A DNA stretch of 11,308 nt from Sutterella sp. (GCA_019418235.1 DYCH01000077.1:105627-116934), one strand, 5' to 3'; counted from the first letter of the stretch, positions 1 through 6,313 are shown. Notes: a model not told the origin generated them from the sequence alone. A program made the numbers and translations.

Positions 1-1028
1 ACCTGATATTTCACTTTGGCAAAATTGATGTTTTTCAATTCCACCGAACGTATCCGGTAGTTGGCATCCGTCTTGTAATAGAAAACACCATTGGTCATAT
101 CCGTGGCACTTGTCCACTGCGTTGCACTGATTAAGTCCGTCTTTTCGTCAGTCTTGTTTAACTCCAACCCGATCGGGATTTCAAAGCTATTTAAAATTGT
201 GAAACTATAGAGAACAGCATCCTTAGCTTTTGCCAATTTTGGGGCCGTACTTTGCATGTAAGCCGCTCGAACAAAGCGAGAAGGCGGCGTAATGTCCCCA
301 GGAATCCCCAGCATGCCGGCGCCCATCCCAAATTGACTCAGTTTGACGCCACTCCATTCGACTGATTCTGCTTTCCCCGTTTTGAGGTTTAAAAAGTTGT
401 TGAGATTTTTTAAGTGCCACGGAAAGTCCGGAGAATTTGTCAGAACACCAACGGGATTATCAAAAATCTTGATTTTTCCCTCAATGGATTCAATCACAAT
501 CTGCTTACCGCTTTTATCAGCGACGCGGTAATGCACGGTTCCGGCCTCAGGAATGAGCGCTGTCAAACGCACGGATTTAATGCCTCGTTTAACGGCATCG
601 ATGGAATCGAAGTTGCCTAACATCCAGCCGACAAACTGCATATCCGAGAGCGTCTGAGCGCGACTTTTAGGTTGGTAAGCGGGGTACTCGCCGTAGCCCG
701 GGAAAAAGAACAAACCCGCCGAAAGCCCCTTCTCGTTAATCCCTTCGACAACAAAGGCTTCCTCTTCAATGGATACGCCAACAAAACCCAACGAATTTGA
801 ATACTTCATGCCTTGGCCGTGTGCCGTGTGTGTTTGCACCATGCGACCCCGAGGAGAGATGACGAGTTGACTATTGAGTTTGCTGTCGCCCCACTCAATC
901 GTTCGAGCCACAATCTGGGCCTTGTCTTCTGAGGACAAAGCAATGCCGGTACAGGCATGCGCCGAGGCGCCTAATACCAAACCGAAAACCACGGAATACT
1001 TGAAACACTTTTGAAAAAATTCTGACAT
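1..1028 (-). CDS. Choloylglycine hydrolase / penicillin V acylase family protein (linear amide C-N hydrolase), C-terminus cut by window edge
   Basis: This frame stays open from the ATG at 1028 to the window edge, giving 342 visible residues. Residues 1-25 are a signal peptide ending in AHA, so signal peptidase I would expose Cys26 as the N-terminal nucleophile. It is not a lipobox. Family landmarks follow: ARTIEWG (Arg42, with Glu45 where bile salt hydrolases usually have Asp), FPGYGEY (Tyr112), TNSPDFPWHLKNL (Asn198) and GIPGDITPPSRFVRAAY (Arg251). The family is known to cleave amide bonds in conjugated bile salts, penicillin V or acyl-homoserine lactones. The site is probably periplasmic. 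Tyr112 aligns with a Tyr in penicillin V acylases and an Asn in classical bile salt hydrolases, so the substrate is open. An AGGAG ribosome binding site lies 7 bases before the ATG. A weak -10-like TATAGT is at 1071-1076, without a good -35. A terminator separates the gene from terC upstream, so it is probably transcribed alone. Confidence 0.9.
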   Translation of the reverse strand, partial: MSEFFQKCFKYSVVFGLVLGASAHACTGIALSSEDKAQIVARTIEWGDSKLNSQLVISPRGRMVQTHTAHGQGMKYSNSLGFVGVSIEEEAFVVEGINEKGLSAGLFFFPGYGEYPAYQPKSRAQTLSDMQFVGWMLGNFDSIDAVKRGIKSVRLTALIPEAGTVHYRVADKSGKQIVIESIEGKIKIFDNPVGVLTNSPDFPWHLKNLNNFLNLKTGKAESVEWSGVKLSQFGMGAGMLGIPGDITPPSRFVRAAYMQSTAPKLAKAKDAVLYSFTILNSFEIPIGLELNKTDEKTDLISATQWTSATDMTNGVFYYKTDANYRIRSVELKNINFAKVKYQ

Positions 1029-1133
1029 TGAAAAACTCCTGATTATCACGAATTCTGAAAACACTCATTCACTATAGACGTTATTGACTTGAAAAAGGCT
1101 AACTGATACTTCTCCTCACATGTTTCTAGAAGC

Positions 1134-1182
1134 AAAAAAAATGGGACATCACGCTGTCAAAATTTGACTTTGTGATATCCCA
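1134..1182 (-). terminator. Strong Rho-independent terminator after the TerC-family gene
   Basis: Arms at 1142-1152 and 1172-1182 pair over 11 bases with one G-U pair. The loop holds a further short GTCAA/TTGAC stem. On the minus strand the hairpin is followed by eight T (1134-1141). It ends the TerC-family transcript and insulates the hydrolase gene downstream. Confidence 0.85.
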
Positions 1183-1188
1183 CTTTTG

Positions 1189-1211
1189 TGTCACCAAAAC
1201 CATTGGTGACA
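1189..1211 (-). repeat. Small inverted repeat just after the TerC-family stop codon
   Basis: A perfect 7-base inverted repeat, TGTCACC (1189-1195) and GGTGACA (1205-1211), with a 9-base loop, lies 7 bases past the stop codon and just before the strong terminator. It has no T-tract of its own. It may be an mRNA 3' end stabiliser or a helper to the terminator. Its function is unknown. Confidence 0.5.
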
Positions 1212-1218
1212 AAGGATG

Positions 1219-1944
1219 TTATTCGTTCTTAGAAACGTCAATCGAGCCTTTCTTGCGACGAGACATAACGAGCTGAGCAAGCGCAACCACAGCGACTGCA
1301 CCGATAGCAGCGGCACCGTAGTGAACAACCGGCGTTTGCGGGAGGTAGTCAGCAATGAAGATATCGCTTGCCAACAAACCACCACCAATCCAACCCAAGA
1401 GCGCACCACCCAAGGTGATGATGATCGGGAAGCGATCAAAGAGCTTCAAAATCACTTGGCTACCGAACACAATAAAGGGCACGCTCACCACGAGACCGAA
1501 GATAATCAAAGCCGTTTGGTGGTCAGCATGAGCGGCTTGCGCAGCACCGGCAATACCAATCACGTTATCGATACTCATCACCAAGTCAGCCACGATAATC
1601 GTCTTAATGGCGGCCAAAAGACGCGTACTGCCTTCAATGTGCTTTTCATCCTCATCGTGCGGAACCAAAAGCTTGACACCGATCCAAATCAACAAGAGAC
1701 CGGCCACAAATTTGAGCATCGGCAAACTTAACAAGTAGACGGCGCAGGTAATGAGCACAACGCGCAAAGCGATAGCACCAAACACGCCCCAGAAAATACC
1801 TTGACGGCGTTGTTGCGGCGGCAAATTACGACATGCCAAAGCAATCACCACAGCATTGTCACCACCCAACAAAATATCAATCATGATGATCTGAGCTACG
1901 GCGCCCCAATGCATCGTCGTGATAATCTCAGTCAACCATTCCAT
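1219..1944 (-). CDS. TerC family integral membrane protein, YjbE-type (putative Mn2+/metal exporter)
   Basis: This 241-residue protein has about seven hydrophobic segments and the two signature motifs of the TerC family: LLGGDNAVVIALACRNLP near residues 26-43 and MSIDNVIGIAGAA near 123-135. Their acidic Asp-Asn pairs lie in the membrane and are thought to handle the metal. Characterised TerC relatives export manganese or support metal loading of secreted enzymes. Which of these this protein does is inference. The length fits the YjbE subfamily (about 220-250 residues) rather than the longer Alx type. The C-terminus ends in a basic stretch, SRRKKG, probably cytoplasmic. The ATG at 1944 has AAAGGAA about 9 bases upstream. 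Only 69 bases separate it from scpA, too few for a full yybP-ykoY manganese riboswitch, but they contain a palindrome. The gene ends at a strong terminator. Confidence 0.88.
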   Translation of the reverse strand: MEWLTEIITTMHWGAVAQIIMIDILLGGDNAVVIALACRNLPPQQRRQGIFWGVFGAIALRVVLITCAVYLLSLPMLKFVAGLLLIWIGVKLLVPHDEDEKHIEGSTRLLAAIKTIIVADLVMSIDNVIGIAGAAQAAHADHQTALIIFGLVVSVPFIVFGSQVILKLFDRFPIIITLGGALLGWIGGGLLASDIFIADYLPQTPVVHYGAAAIGAVAVVALAQLVMSRRKKGSIDVSKNE

Positions 1945-1982
1945 AATGAAAAGTTCCTTTGTTCAAACGTAAAAATTAATAT

Positions 1983-2000
1983 TTGTGTCAACGGACACAA
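1983..2000 (-). promoter_or_regulatory. Perfect palindrome with a TTGACA hexamer between scpA and the TerC-family gene
   Basis: TTGTGTC (1983-1989) and GACACAA (1994-2000) pair perfectly around a 4-base centre. Read on the minus strand, the right half contains TTGACA (1986-1991), a consensus -35 hexamer. The best -10 match 17-18 bases downstream is poor (TTTGAA-like). The element could be an operator over a promoter for the transporter gene, or a weak scpA terminator, since a loose T-rich stretch follows. I cannot decide between these. Confidence 0.45.
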
Positions 2001-2013
2001 TTTAGCACGTATT

Positions 2014-2880
2014 TTAAAAAGAAAATGAGCCTTGTGCGCCCTTCTTTTTGCAACAATATATTGGTGCATAGGGTGCGGCCTGAGTAATGCTAATTAGACC
2101 TTCACGAGAAAGTTCTAAAATCGCCAAGAAACTCACCACTTTAGCTTGCATCGTGGTTTGCTTTTGCACTAACTCGTCAAAACTCACAAAAGGCGCATTT
2201 TCCACTTCACGAATCACCACAGACATGAATTCGTGAATCGAGAGCTCTTGTCGTGCCACCGTGTGATTAATCTTAAGATTGGCGTTTTTCATCACGCTCA
2301 TCCACACACGAGCCAACTCTTGCGGCAACACCTCAGGCAACGGTGCCTCTTCTTCGGGTGGCTGCCCAATGTAACCACGCCAGAAACCGTCCCCGACAGT
2401 CGGCAAAGCATTTAATAGTTGCGCGGCCACCTGAATCTTTTCGTACTCCGCGACTTCTCGCAAAATGCGTGCTGTCGGATCTTCTTCCTCTTCCCCGTCT
2501 TCGCTCGGTGCAACCGGTAAAAGCAAGCGACTTTTAATCATCATTAAGTCGGCAGCCATCACAAGGTAGTCACTGGCCAATTCCATGTTATGCACACGGA
2601 TTTGTTCCACATACTGCATGTATTGATCAGTGACCGCAGCAACCGAAATTTCAGTTAGATCTAAGCGTTGCTTACGAATGAGGTAGAGTAAAAGGTCAAA
2701 AGGCCCTTCAAAAGACTCTAAAAAAAGCTTGAGAGCATCCGGCGGAATATAAAGATCCTCAGGAAACGTGAGCAACGCTTCCCCCTTGAGACGAGCCACA
2801 ACGGCCACGTCATCAAAAGAGGGCGTCATATCAGGAATCAATGACGGCTCAACGTCGATTAAAGGATTATTTTCTTTCAC
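2014..2880 (-). CDS. scpA: Segregation and condensation protein A (ScpA kleisin)
   Basis: This 288-residue kleisin should bridge SMC heads with ScpB to form the bacterial condensin complex that compacts and segregates the chromosome. The N-terminal kleisin domain starts near residue 50 with LFLESFEGPFDLLLYLI, followed by RLDLTEISVAAVTDQYMQY and the helix ASDYLVMAADLMMIKSRLLL (102-121). A linker near 126-134 is strongly acidic. A C-terminal winged-helix part, including ILELSREGLISITQ, would bind an SMC head. About 40 residues precede the conserved domain. The start used is GTG at 2880 with only a weak AGAGAT-like ribosome binding site, so an internal start such as Met18 cannot be excluded. scpB, often adjacent in other bacteria, is not in the window. 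A hairpin terminator upstream separates the gene from the malic enzyme, so a promoter should lie in the short gap, but none is clear. Confidence 0.92.
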   Translation of the reverse strand: MKENNPLIDVEPSLIPDMTPSFDDVAVVARLKGEALLTFPEDLYIPPDALKLFLESFEGPFDLLLYLIRKQRLDLTEISVAAVTDQYMQYVEQIRVHNMELASDYLVMAADLMMIKSRLLLPVAPSEDGEEEEDPTARILREVAEYEKIQVAAQLLNALPTVGDGFWRGYIGQPPEEEAPLPEVLPQELARVWMSVMKNANLKINHTVARQELSIHEFMSVVIREVENAPFVSFDELVQKQTTMQAKVVSFLAILELSREGLISITQAAPYAPIYCCKKKGAQGSFSF

Positions 2881-2890
2881 AGATGATCTC

Positions 2891-2925
2891 TAAAACGAGC
2901 TTGAGGCGGTCTTTGCCGCCTCAAG
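2891..2925 (-). terminator. Rho-independent terminator of the malic enzyme gene
   Basis: A perfect 10-base stem, CTTGAGGCGG (2900-2909) and CCGCCTCAAG (2916-2925), has a 6-base loop and lies 26 bases past the malic enzyme stop. On the minus strand it is followed by CTCGTTTT, a short T-run that starts four bases after the stem. The GC-rich stem makes termination likely. Confidence 0.75.
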
Positions 2926-2951
2926 TTTCATTCCTTGTTTAAGACAAAGAA

Positions 2952-4571
2952 TTAGTAGTGAGGCGTATACATGCTGGCCTTCACAGCAGCATCCAAATCT
3001 TGCGGTTTTTCAGCCGTTGCCAAACCGTTGTCATAAGCCCATTGAGCCACGGCCACAGAAACGGCTTCAGAAATCGGACGAATTTCCGTCAAGGACGGGT
3101 ACAAACTGCCGTTATCCAAATCTTCCTGCGTCACCAACTCTGCCAACTTACGAGAGGCAGCCAAGAACATCCCCGTGGGCATGGTCTTTGCCTTAACAAA
3201 GGTAGCAGCGCGGCCCAAAGCCGGGAACACGTAGGAGTTGTTGCCTTGACGCGGCACAAAGGTCTTACCCTTGTAGTCAACCGTATTAAAGGGAGAACCG
3301 GACGCAAACAAAGCACGACCGTCAGAGAATTGGTAAGCCATTTCTGCCGTGCATTCAGCCTTCGAGGTCGGGTTAGACAAGGCAAAGATAATGGGACGCT
3401 CGTTAATGGCGCTCATTTCACCAATGACCATGGAGTCAAAGGCGTTGGGCAATGCGGCCACACCAACGATGGCGGTCGGGCGCAATTGTTGAACAGCTTG
3501 CAAGAAGCTCGTTGCAGGTTGTGCATCGTGCGCGAAGTCCTTCTTATGAGCGGTCAAGCCCGTGCGGGTGGATTCCACCAAACCCTTGGAGTCAAAGAGG
3601 AAGCAGCGCTTACGAGCTTCTTCCATCGGCATACCCGTTTCATCAGCAATAGCAGCTGCGATCAAATTGGCAATACCCGTTGCAGCTTCGCCAGCACCCA
3701 AGAACAAAACGCGTTGATCGGCGAGCTTGCCGCCCGTCACACGCATGGCAGAGTAAAAGCCCGTCAAAGCCACGCAAGCCGTGCCTTGAATGTCATCGTT
3801 AAAGCACAGGCTCTTATCTTTCCAACGATCCAACAAACGGAAGGCGTTAGCGTTACCGAAGTCTTCAAATTGAACCAAAACGTTGGGCCAGCGCTTACGC
3901 ACGGCGTCCATGAATTCGTCAATCAATTCGTCATAAGCGGCACCACAGATGCGTTCATGGCGAAGACCGAGATACATCGGGTCAGCCAAGTACGTGGGAT
4001 TATTGGTACCCACGTCAATCGTCACCGGCAACGTCTTTTCCGGAGCCACACCGGCGCAAGCCGTGTAAAGGGCCAACTTACCGATGGGAATGCCCATGCC
4101 ATTAACGCCTTGGTCACCCAAGCCCAAAATGCGTTGGCCGTCCGTGACCACGATCACTTCGACATCGTCTTGAGCCACGTTATCCAACAACTGAGCAATA
4201 CGGCCCTTGTCATTGATCGTGACATAGAGACCACGCGTTTGCATGAAGATGTGGCTGAACTCTTGGCAAGCTTCACCAACGGTCGGCGTGTAGATGATCG
4301 GCATCACTTCTTCAATGTAGTCAGAGACCACCTTGAAAAAGAGCGTTTCGTTCGTGTTGTGCAAGGCATCCAAATAGATGTAACGTTGCAATCCCGTGGG
4401 GAAGCGACGCATGACCGTAATGGCACGCTTCGCTTGCTCTTCCAATGTTTCAACTCGTGCCGGCAATAAACCGCGGAGGCCGCTTTGGCAGCGCTCCTCT
4501 TCGGTGAATGCCGAACCGCGATTCAAAAGCGGTGAGCGTAAAAACTTATGGCCGAGTGTAGAGCAAGTCAT
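2952..4571 (-). CDS. maeA: Large-form malic enzyme (oxaloacetate-decarboxylating malate dehydrogenase)
   Basis: This 539-residue enzyme should convert L-malate to pyruvate and CO2 while reducing NAD+ or NADP+. Expected active-site features are present: Tyr94 in IIYTPTVGEA, Lys165 in GIPIGKLALYT, metal ligands Glu236-Asp237 in QFEDFGNANAF, and Asp259-Asp260 in FNDDIQGTA. The Rossmann motif LFLGAGEAATGIANL begins near residue 289. The C-terminal part carries FALSNPTSKAECTAE and ends SMYTPHY. After the second Rossmann strand it reads FDSKGLV (Asp327-Ser328-Lys329). Ser-Lys there is typical of NADP-using animal and plant enzymes, while human NAD-linked ME2 has Lys-Tyr, as I recall. The symbol maeA therefore reflects size class and usual annotation, not proven cofactor. 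The ATG at 4571 has an AAGAGA-like ribosome binding site. The gene stands alone between two terminators and plausibly links C4-acid use to pyruvate and reducing power. Confidence 0.93.
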   Translation of the reverse strand: MTCSTLGHKFLRSPLLNRGSAFTEEERCQSGLRGLLPARVETLEEQAKRAITVMRRFPTGLQRYIYLDALHNTNETLFFKVVSDYIEEVMPIIYTPTVGEACQEFSHIFMQTRGLYVTINDKGRIAQLLDNVAQDDVEVIVVTDGQRILGLGDQGVNGMGIPIGKLALYTACAGVAPEKTLPVTIDVGTNNPTYLADPMYLGLRHERICGAAYDELIDEFMDAVRKRWPNVLVQFEDFGNANAFRLLDRWKDKSLCFNDDIQGTACVALTGFYSAMRVTGGKLADQRVLFLGAGEAATGIANLIAAAIADETGMPMEEARKRCFLFDSKGLVESTRTGLTAHKKDFAHDAQPATSFLQAVQQLRPTAIVGVAALPNAFDSMVIGEMSAINERPIIFALSNPTSKAECTAEMAYQFSDGRALFASGSPFNTVDYKGKTFVPRQGNNSYVFPALGRAATFVKAKTMPTGMFLAASRKLAELVTQEDLDNGSLYPSLTEIRPISEAVSVAVAQWAYDNGLATAEKPQDLDAAVKASMYTPHY

Positions 4572-4651
4572 TTGAAATTCTCTTAAGAAAGTAGGAAATT
4601 GAACCGAGGCAAAGCCTCTTTAATGTACAGCTATTGATTTTAGCGAAATTC

Positions 4652-4682
4652 TCTATAGCTGGCCTGAAAAATATCGTACCAA
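4652..4682 (-). promoter_or_regulatory. Weak candidate promoter for the malic enzyme gene
   Basis: In the 213-base gap upstream of the malic enzyme gene, minus-strand TTGGTA (4677-4682) and TATAGA (4652-4657) could form -35 and -10 boxes with a long 19-base spacer. Downstream in the leader sits a small GAGGC/GCCTC hairpin with a 3-base loop (4606-4618). The spacing is poor, so this is only the best candidate I see. Some promoter is required because a terminator lies just upstream. Confidence 0.3.
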
Positions 4683-4708
4683 GCGGAATTTTGCTCGTTT
4701 TTCTGCAT

Positions 4709-4759
4709 GAAAAAGCTGTCAAGTTCTTCTTTCTCTACTCAGAAAAATTCACTCGACAG
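4709..4759 (-). terminator. Rho-independent terminator of the toxin-antitoxin operon
   Basis: Arms CTGTCAAGT (4716-4724) and ACTCGACAG (4751-4759) pair over nine bases with one G-U pair. The large loop can form a second stem from a T-rich and an A-rich stretch. On the minus strand the hairpin is followed by CTTTTTC. It lies 25 bases past the antitoxin stop. Confidence 0.72.
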
Positions 4760-4784
4760 TTGTATATTAATGTTGAATTGAAGT

Positions 4785-5075
4785 CTAAATAAACTTAACT
4801 TCCAAACGTTTCCCTATAGCACTAGCATAACGTTTCAAAGAATTTAATGACGGCAAATGCCCATTAACCAATCCCAACTCCAAACGAGCAACGGCAGATT
4901 GACTTGTTCCCATTTTTTTGGCTACAGCCTCTTGCGTCAATCCAGCTTTAATACGTTCCTCAATTGCTGAACTCAGTTCTAAAAGTTCAGCCTTTGATTG
5001 TAAAAACTCTTCTTCAAACTGAGGGTCTTTCATTTCCTCAGCTAGCGTTTCTTCAAACGATTTAAGGGGTTTCAT
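4785..5075 (-). CDS. XRE-family helix-turn-helix antitoxin, HigA-like
   Basis: This 96-residue protein starts with an acidic helical part, FEETLAEEMKDPQFEEEFLQ (7-26), of the kind that wraps a toxin partner. An XRE-type helix-turn-helix follows at about residues 46-92, with LTQEAVAKKMGTSQSAVARLELG as its core (46-68). It is second in a two-gene operon and overlaps the toxin gene by 14 bases, so the two are translationally coupled. It should neutralise the toxin by direct binding and repress the shared promoter, the usual role of HigA-type antitoxins. That role here is inferred from fold and context. An exceptionally strong ribosome binding site precedes the ATG. Base composition is visibly more AT-rich than in the flanking core genes, suggesting acquisition. 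Symbol left blank because several related families share this layout. Confidence 0.88.
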   Translation of the reverse strand: MKPLKSFEETLAEEMKDPQFEEEFLQSKAELLELSSAIEERIKAGLTQEAVAKKMGTSQSAVARLELGLVNGHLPSLNSLKRYASAIGKRLEVKFI

Positions 5076-5421
5076 TTTTCACCTCCTTCAGTCGGCTATA
5101 AGCTAACTCTAATTCTTTTTTAGGAGTCTTTTGAGTTTTCTTTACGAAAGCTCTTAGGAGAATAATTTTCCTACCAATCAAAGTGCAAAAGAACACCCTT
5201 CCTATTCCCTCGACTCCCATTGCACGTATTTCAAATAATCCATTATCTAGAGCTCTTGTGTAAGGCATCCCTAGATTTGGTCCTACATCTTTCATTTGGT
5301 CCAATATAGCAAAAGCTTTTGCCCGTATTTTTAACGGTAATGCTAAAAGTTCCTGACGAGCTGTCTCGTTATAAAACTCAATACTGTAAAGAGATTCACT
5401 GTTTTTTAAATACTGATTCAT
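5062..5421 (-). CDS. RelE/HigB-like type II toxin (phage Gp49-like family)
   Basis: The protein is 119 residues from the ATG at 5421. It has the family landmarks YSIEFYNETARQELLALP (12-29), GLFEIR (61-66), GIGRVFFCT (72-80) and IILLRAFVKKTQKTPKKELE (86-105). Proteins of this family are ribosome-dependent mRNA interferases that block translation. The basic C-terminal Lys-Lys-Thr stretch and the Arg residues in FEIR and GRVFF are the usual conserved positions. Toxin-first order is typical of HigBA. Starts at TTG 5433 and GTG 5430 are also open. I prefer ATG 5421 because the likely transcription start is near 5441, which would leave only about 8 bases before the TTG. No good ribosome binding site is seen at any of them. 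The gene is AT-rich: one 60-base line at 5101-5160 counts 33% GC, against 50% for a line at 3241-3300 in the malic enzyme. Confidence 0.87.
   Translation of the reverse strand: MNQYLKNSESLYSIEFYNETARQELLALPLKIRAKAFAILDQMKDVGPNLGMPYTRALDNGLFEIRAMGVEGIGRVFFCTLIGRKIILLRAFVKKTQKTPKKELELAYSRLKEVKNETP
5079..5088 (-). promoter_or_regulatory. Full-length Shine-Dalgarno sequence of the antitoxin gene
   Basis: The minus strand reads AAGGAGGTGA, complementary to the last ten bases typical of bacterial 16S rRNA, three bases before the antitoxin ATG and inside the toxin coding region. The toxin gene has no comparable site. This asymmetry should favour antitoxin synthesis. Confidence 0.8.
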
Positions 5422-5442
5422 GAAATACACCAATAGTTTTCA

Positions 5443-5477
5443 ATCAAATTATCTCACATTTGATATAAATCTTTCAA
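5443..5477 (-). promoter_or_regulatory. Promoter and overlapping inverted-repeat operator of the toxin-antitoxin operon
   Basis: On the minus strand TTGAAA (5472-5477) and GATAAT (5448-5453) form a good -35/-10 pair with an 18-base spacer. An inverted repeat, ATCAAA (5443-5448) and TTTGAT (5459-5464), with centres 16 bases apart, overlaps the -10 box. Its position suits autorepression by the antitoxin. The operator role is inference. Confidence 0.6.
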
Positions 5478-5487
5478 TAATTATCAT

Positions 5488-5521
5488 AAAAAATTCCAGC
5501 CAACTTTTTTGACTGGAATTT
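5488..5521 (-). terminator. Rho-independent terminator of the tolB-pal-cpoB run
   Basis: Arms at 5491-5501 and 5511-5521 (core ATTCCAG / CTGGAAT) form an 11-base stem with one G-U pair around a 9-base loop. On the minus strand it is followed by a T-run overlapping the arm. On the plus strand TTTGTTTTT follows, so it could work both ways. It separates the envelope genes from the toxin-antitoxin promoter. Confidence 0.78.
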
Positions 5522-5548
5522 GTTTTTAGAAAACTAAGAATAAAATCA

Positions 5549-5597
5549 TTCTAAGAACTGAATTAACCTAGGCTCAAGTTATAGGGGCCTCTTAGAA
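5549..5597. repeat. 8-base inverted repeat with long loop after cpoB
   Basis: TTCTAAGA (5549-5556) and TCTTAGAA (5590-5597) are perfectly complementary across a 33-base loop that contains the palindrome CCTAGG. The element starts 7 bases past the cpoB stop codon, before the terminator. It may extend the 3' end structure of the transcript. Function unknown. Confidence 0.4.
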
Positions 5598-5604
5598 CTA
5601 TTTA

Positions 5605-6285
5605 TTATTTGATCGCAGCAATTTGCTTTAAACGTTCACGAGCGGTCTTGGCCTGATCGCTCTTGGGGAAACGTTTAACGATTTGATTGAGGCTTGCCTT
5701 GGCAGCATCCATCTTACCGTCAGAAAGCTCAGCAGAGGCCTTAAGCAAATAGGCATCGGCCACCTTCGGCGATCTTGGGAACTTGCGAATCATATTGGCC
5801 GTAATCTTCGCCGTTGCATCAAAATTATTTAATGCGTAGTAAGAGCTGGCGCGCCAATAATCAACGTTGGCTAAATAAGCCGATGACGGCCACGCTTTCT
5901 TAAAGGCATCCATCGCAGCGATACAGCCCTTAAAGTCACGGTCGCGGAACTGTTGAACGGCTTCATCAAAATCACGACGTTCAGCAGGCTTCACCGTAAT
6001 GACCTTACCATCCAATTCAACACGGGCAGGCTCAATTTCAATCAAGCGCTTGTCCATCGTTTCAACCTTTCGGTGCAATTCTTCAATGTCGCCCATTAAT
6101 TGTTGGTTTTGCGAGCGCAATTGCTCCAATTGGGAGATCATTCCCATCTGGGCTTCTTGAGAAGCTGCCAATTGCTGACGCAACTCTAAAATGGCCTTGC
6201 GAGCATCATCATCAGCGAATGCCCATGCGTTACTGGCGGCTAAACCCGTCAACACAATGGCAATGCTCAAAAGCGTTTGTCGCAT
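5605..6285 (-). CDS. cpoB: Cell division coordinator CpoB (YbgF), Tol-Pal system periplasmic TPR protein
   Basis: From the ATG at 6285 the protein has 226 residues. It carries a signal peptide, MRQTLLSIAIVLTGLAASN..., cleaved after AWA (residue 22). A Gln/Glu-rich coiled coil (about 28-78) probably serves trimerisation. Tetratricopeptide repeats fill the C-terminal half, with FDEAVQQFRDRDFKGCIAAM, a second repeat around YWRASSYYALNNFDAT and a third around LLKASAELSDGKMDAAKAS. In E. coli CpoB binds TolA and adjusts PBP1B activity so outer membrane constriction matches septal peptidoglycan synthesis. The frame is open to an ATG at 6327, but that one lies inside a palindrome. The 6285 start has AAAGGAT about seven bases upstream and puts the signal peptide at the N-terminus. 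The gene is last in the tolB-pal-cpoB run and ends before a terminator. Confidence 0.92.
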   Translation of the reverse strand: MRQTLLSIAIVLTGLAASNAWAFADDDARKAILELRQQLAASQEAQMGMISQLEQLRSQNQQLMGDIEELHRKVETMDKRLIEIEPARVELDGKVITVKPAERRDFDEAVQQFRDRDFKGCIAAMDAFKKAWPSSAYLANVDYWRASSYYALNNFDATAKITANMIRKFPRSPKVADAYLLKASAELSDGKMDAAKASLNQIVKRFPKSDQAKTARERLKQIAAIK

Positions 6286-6313
6286 GCTTATATCCTTTTT
6301 TAAAAGCAAAGAA

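Noticed and set aside
1085..1113. Plus-strand promoter (TTGACT then TACTTC with a 17-base spacer)
   Set aside because: No plus-strand gene follows and the -10 match is weak.
1216..1731. Open frame of 171 codons on the plus strand opposite the TerC-family gene
   Set aside because: Polar, low-information translation lying antisense to a clear membrane protein. No independent support.
1945..2013. yybP-ykoY manganese riboswitch before the TerC-family gene
   Set aside because: The gap is only 69 bases and shows just one small palindrome, too little for that riboswitch.
2958..4469. Open frame of 503 codons on the plus strand opposite the malic enzyme gene
   Set aside because: It is a shadow of a highly conserved gene caused by codon bias. 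The translation has no recognisable domain and no sensible ribosome binding site.
4717..4722. Consensus TTGACA on the minus strand as a -35 box for the malic enzyme gene
   Set aside because: It is part of the terminator hairpin stem of the toxin-antitoxin operon, and no -10 box lies 16-18 bases downstream.
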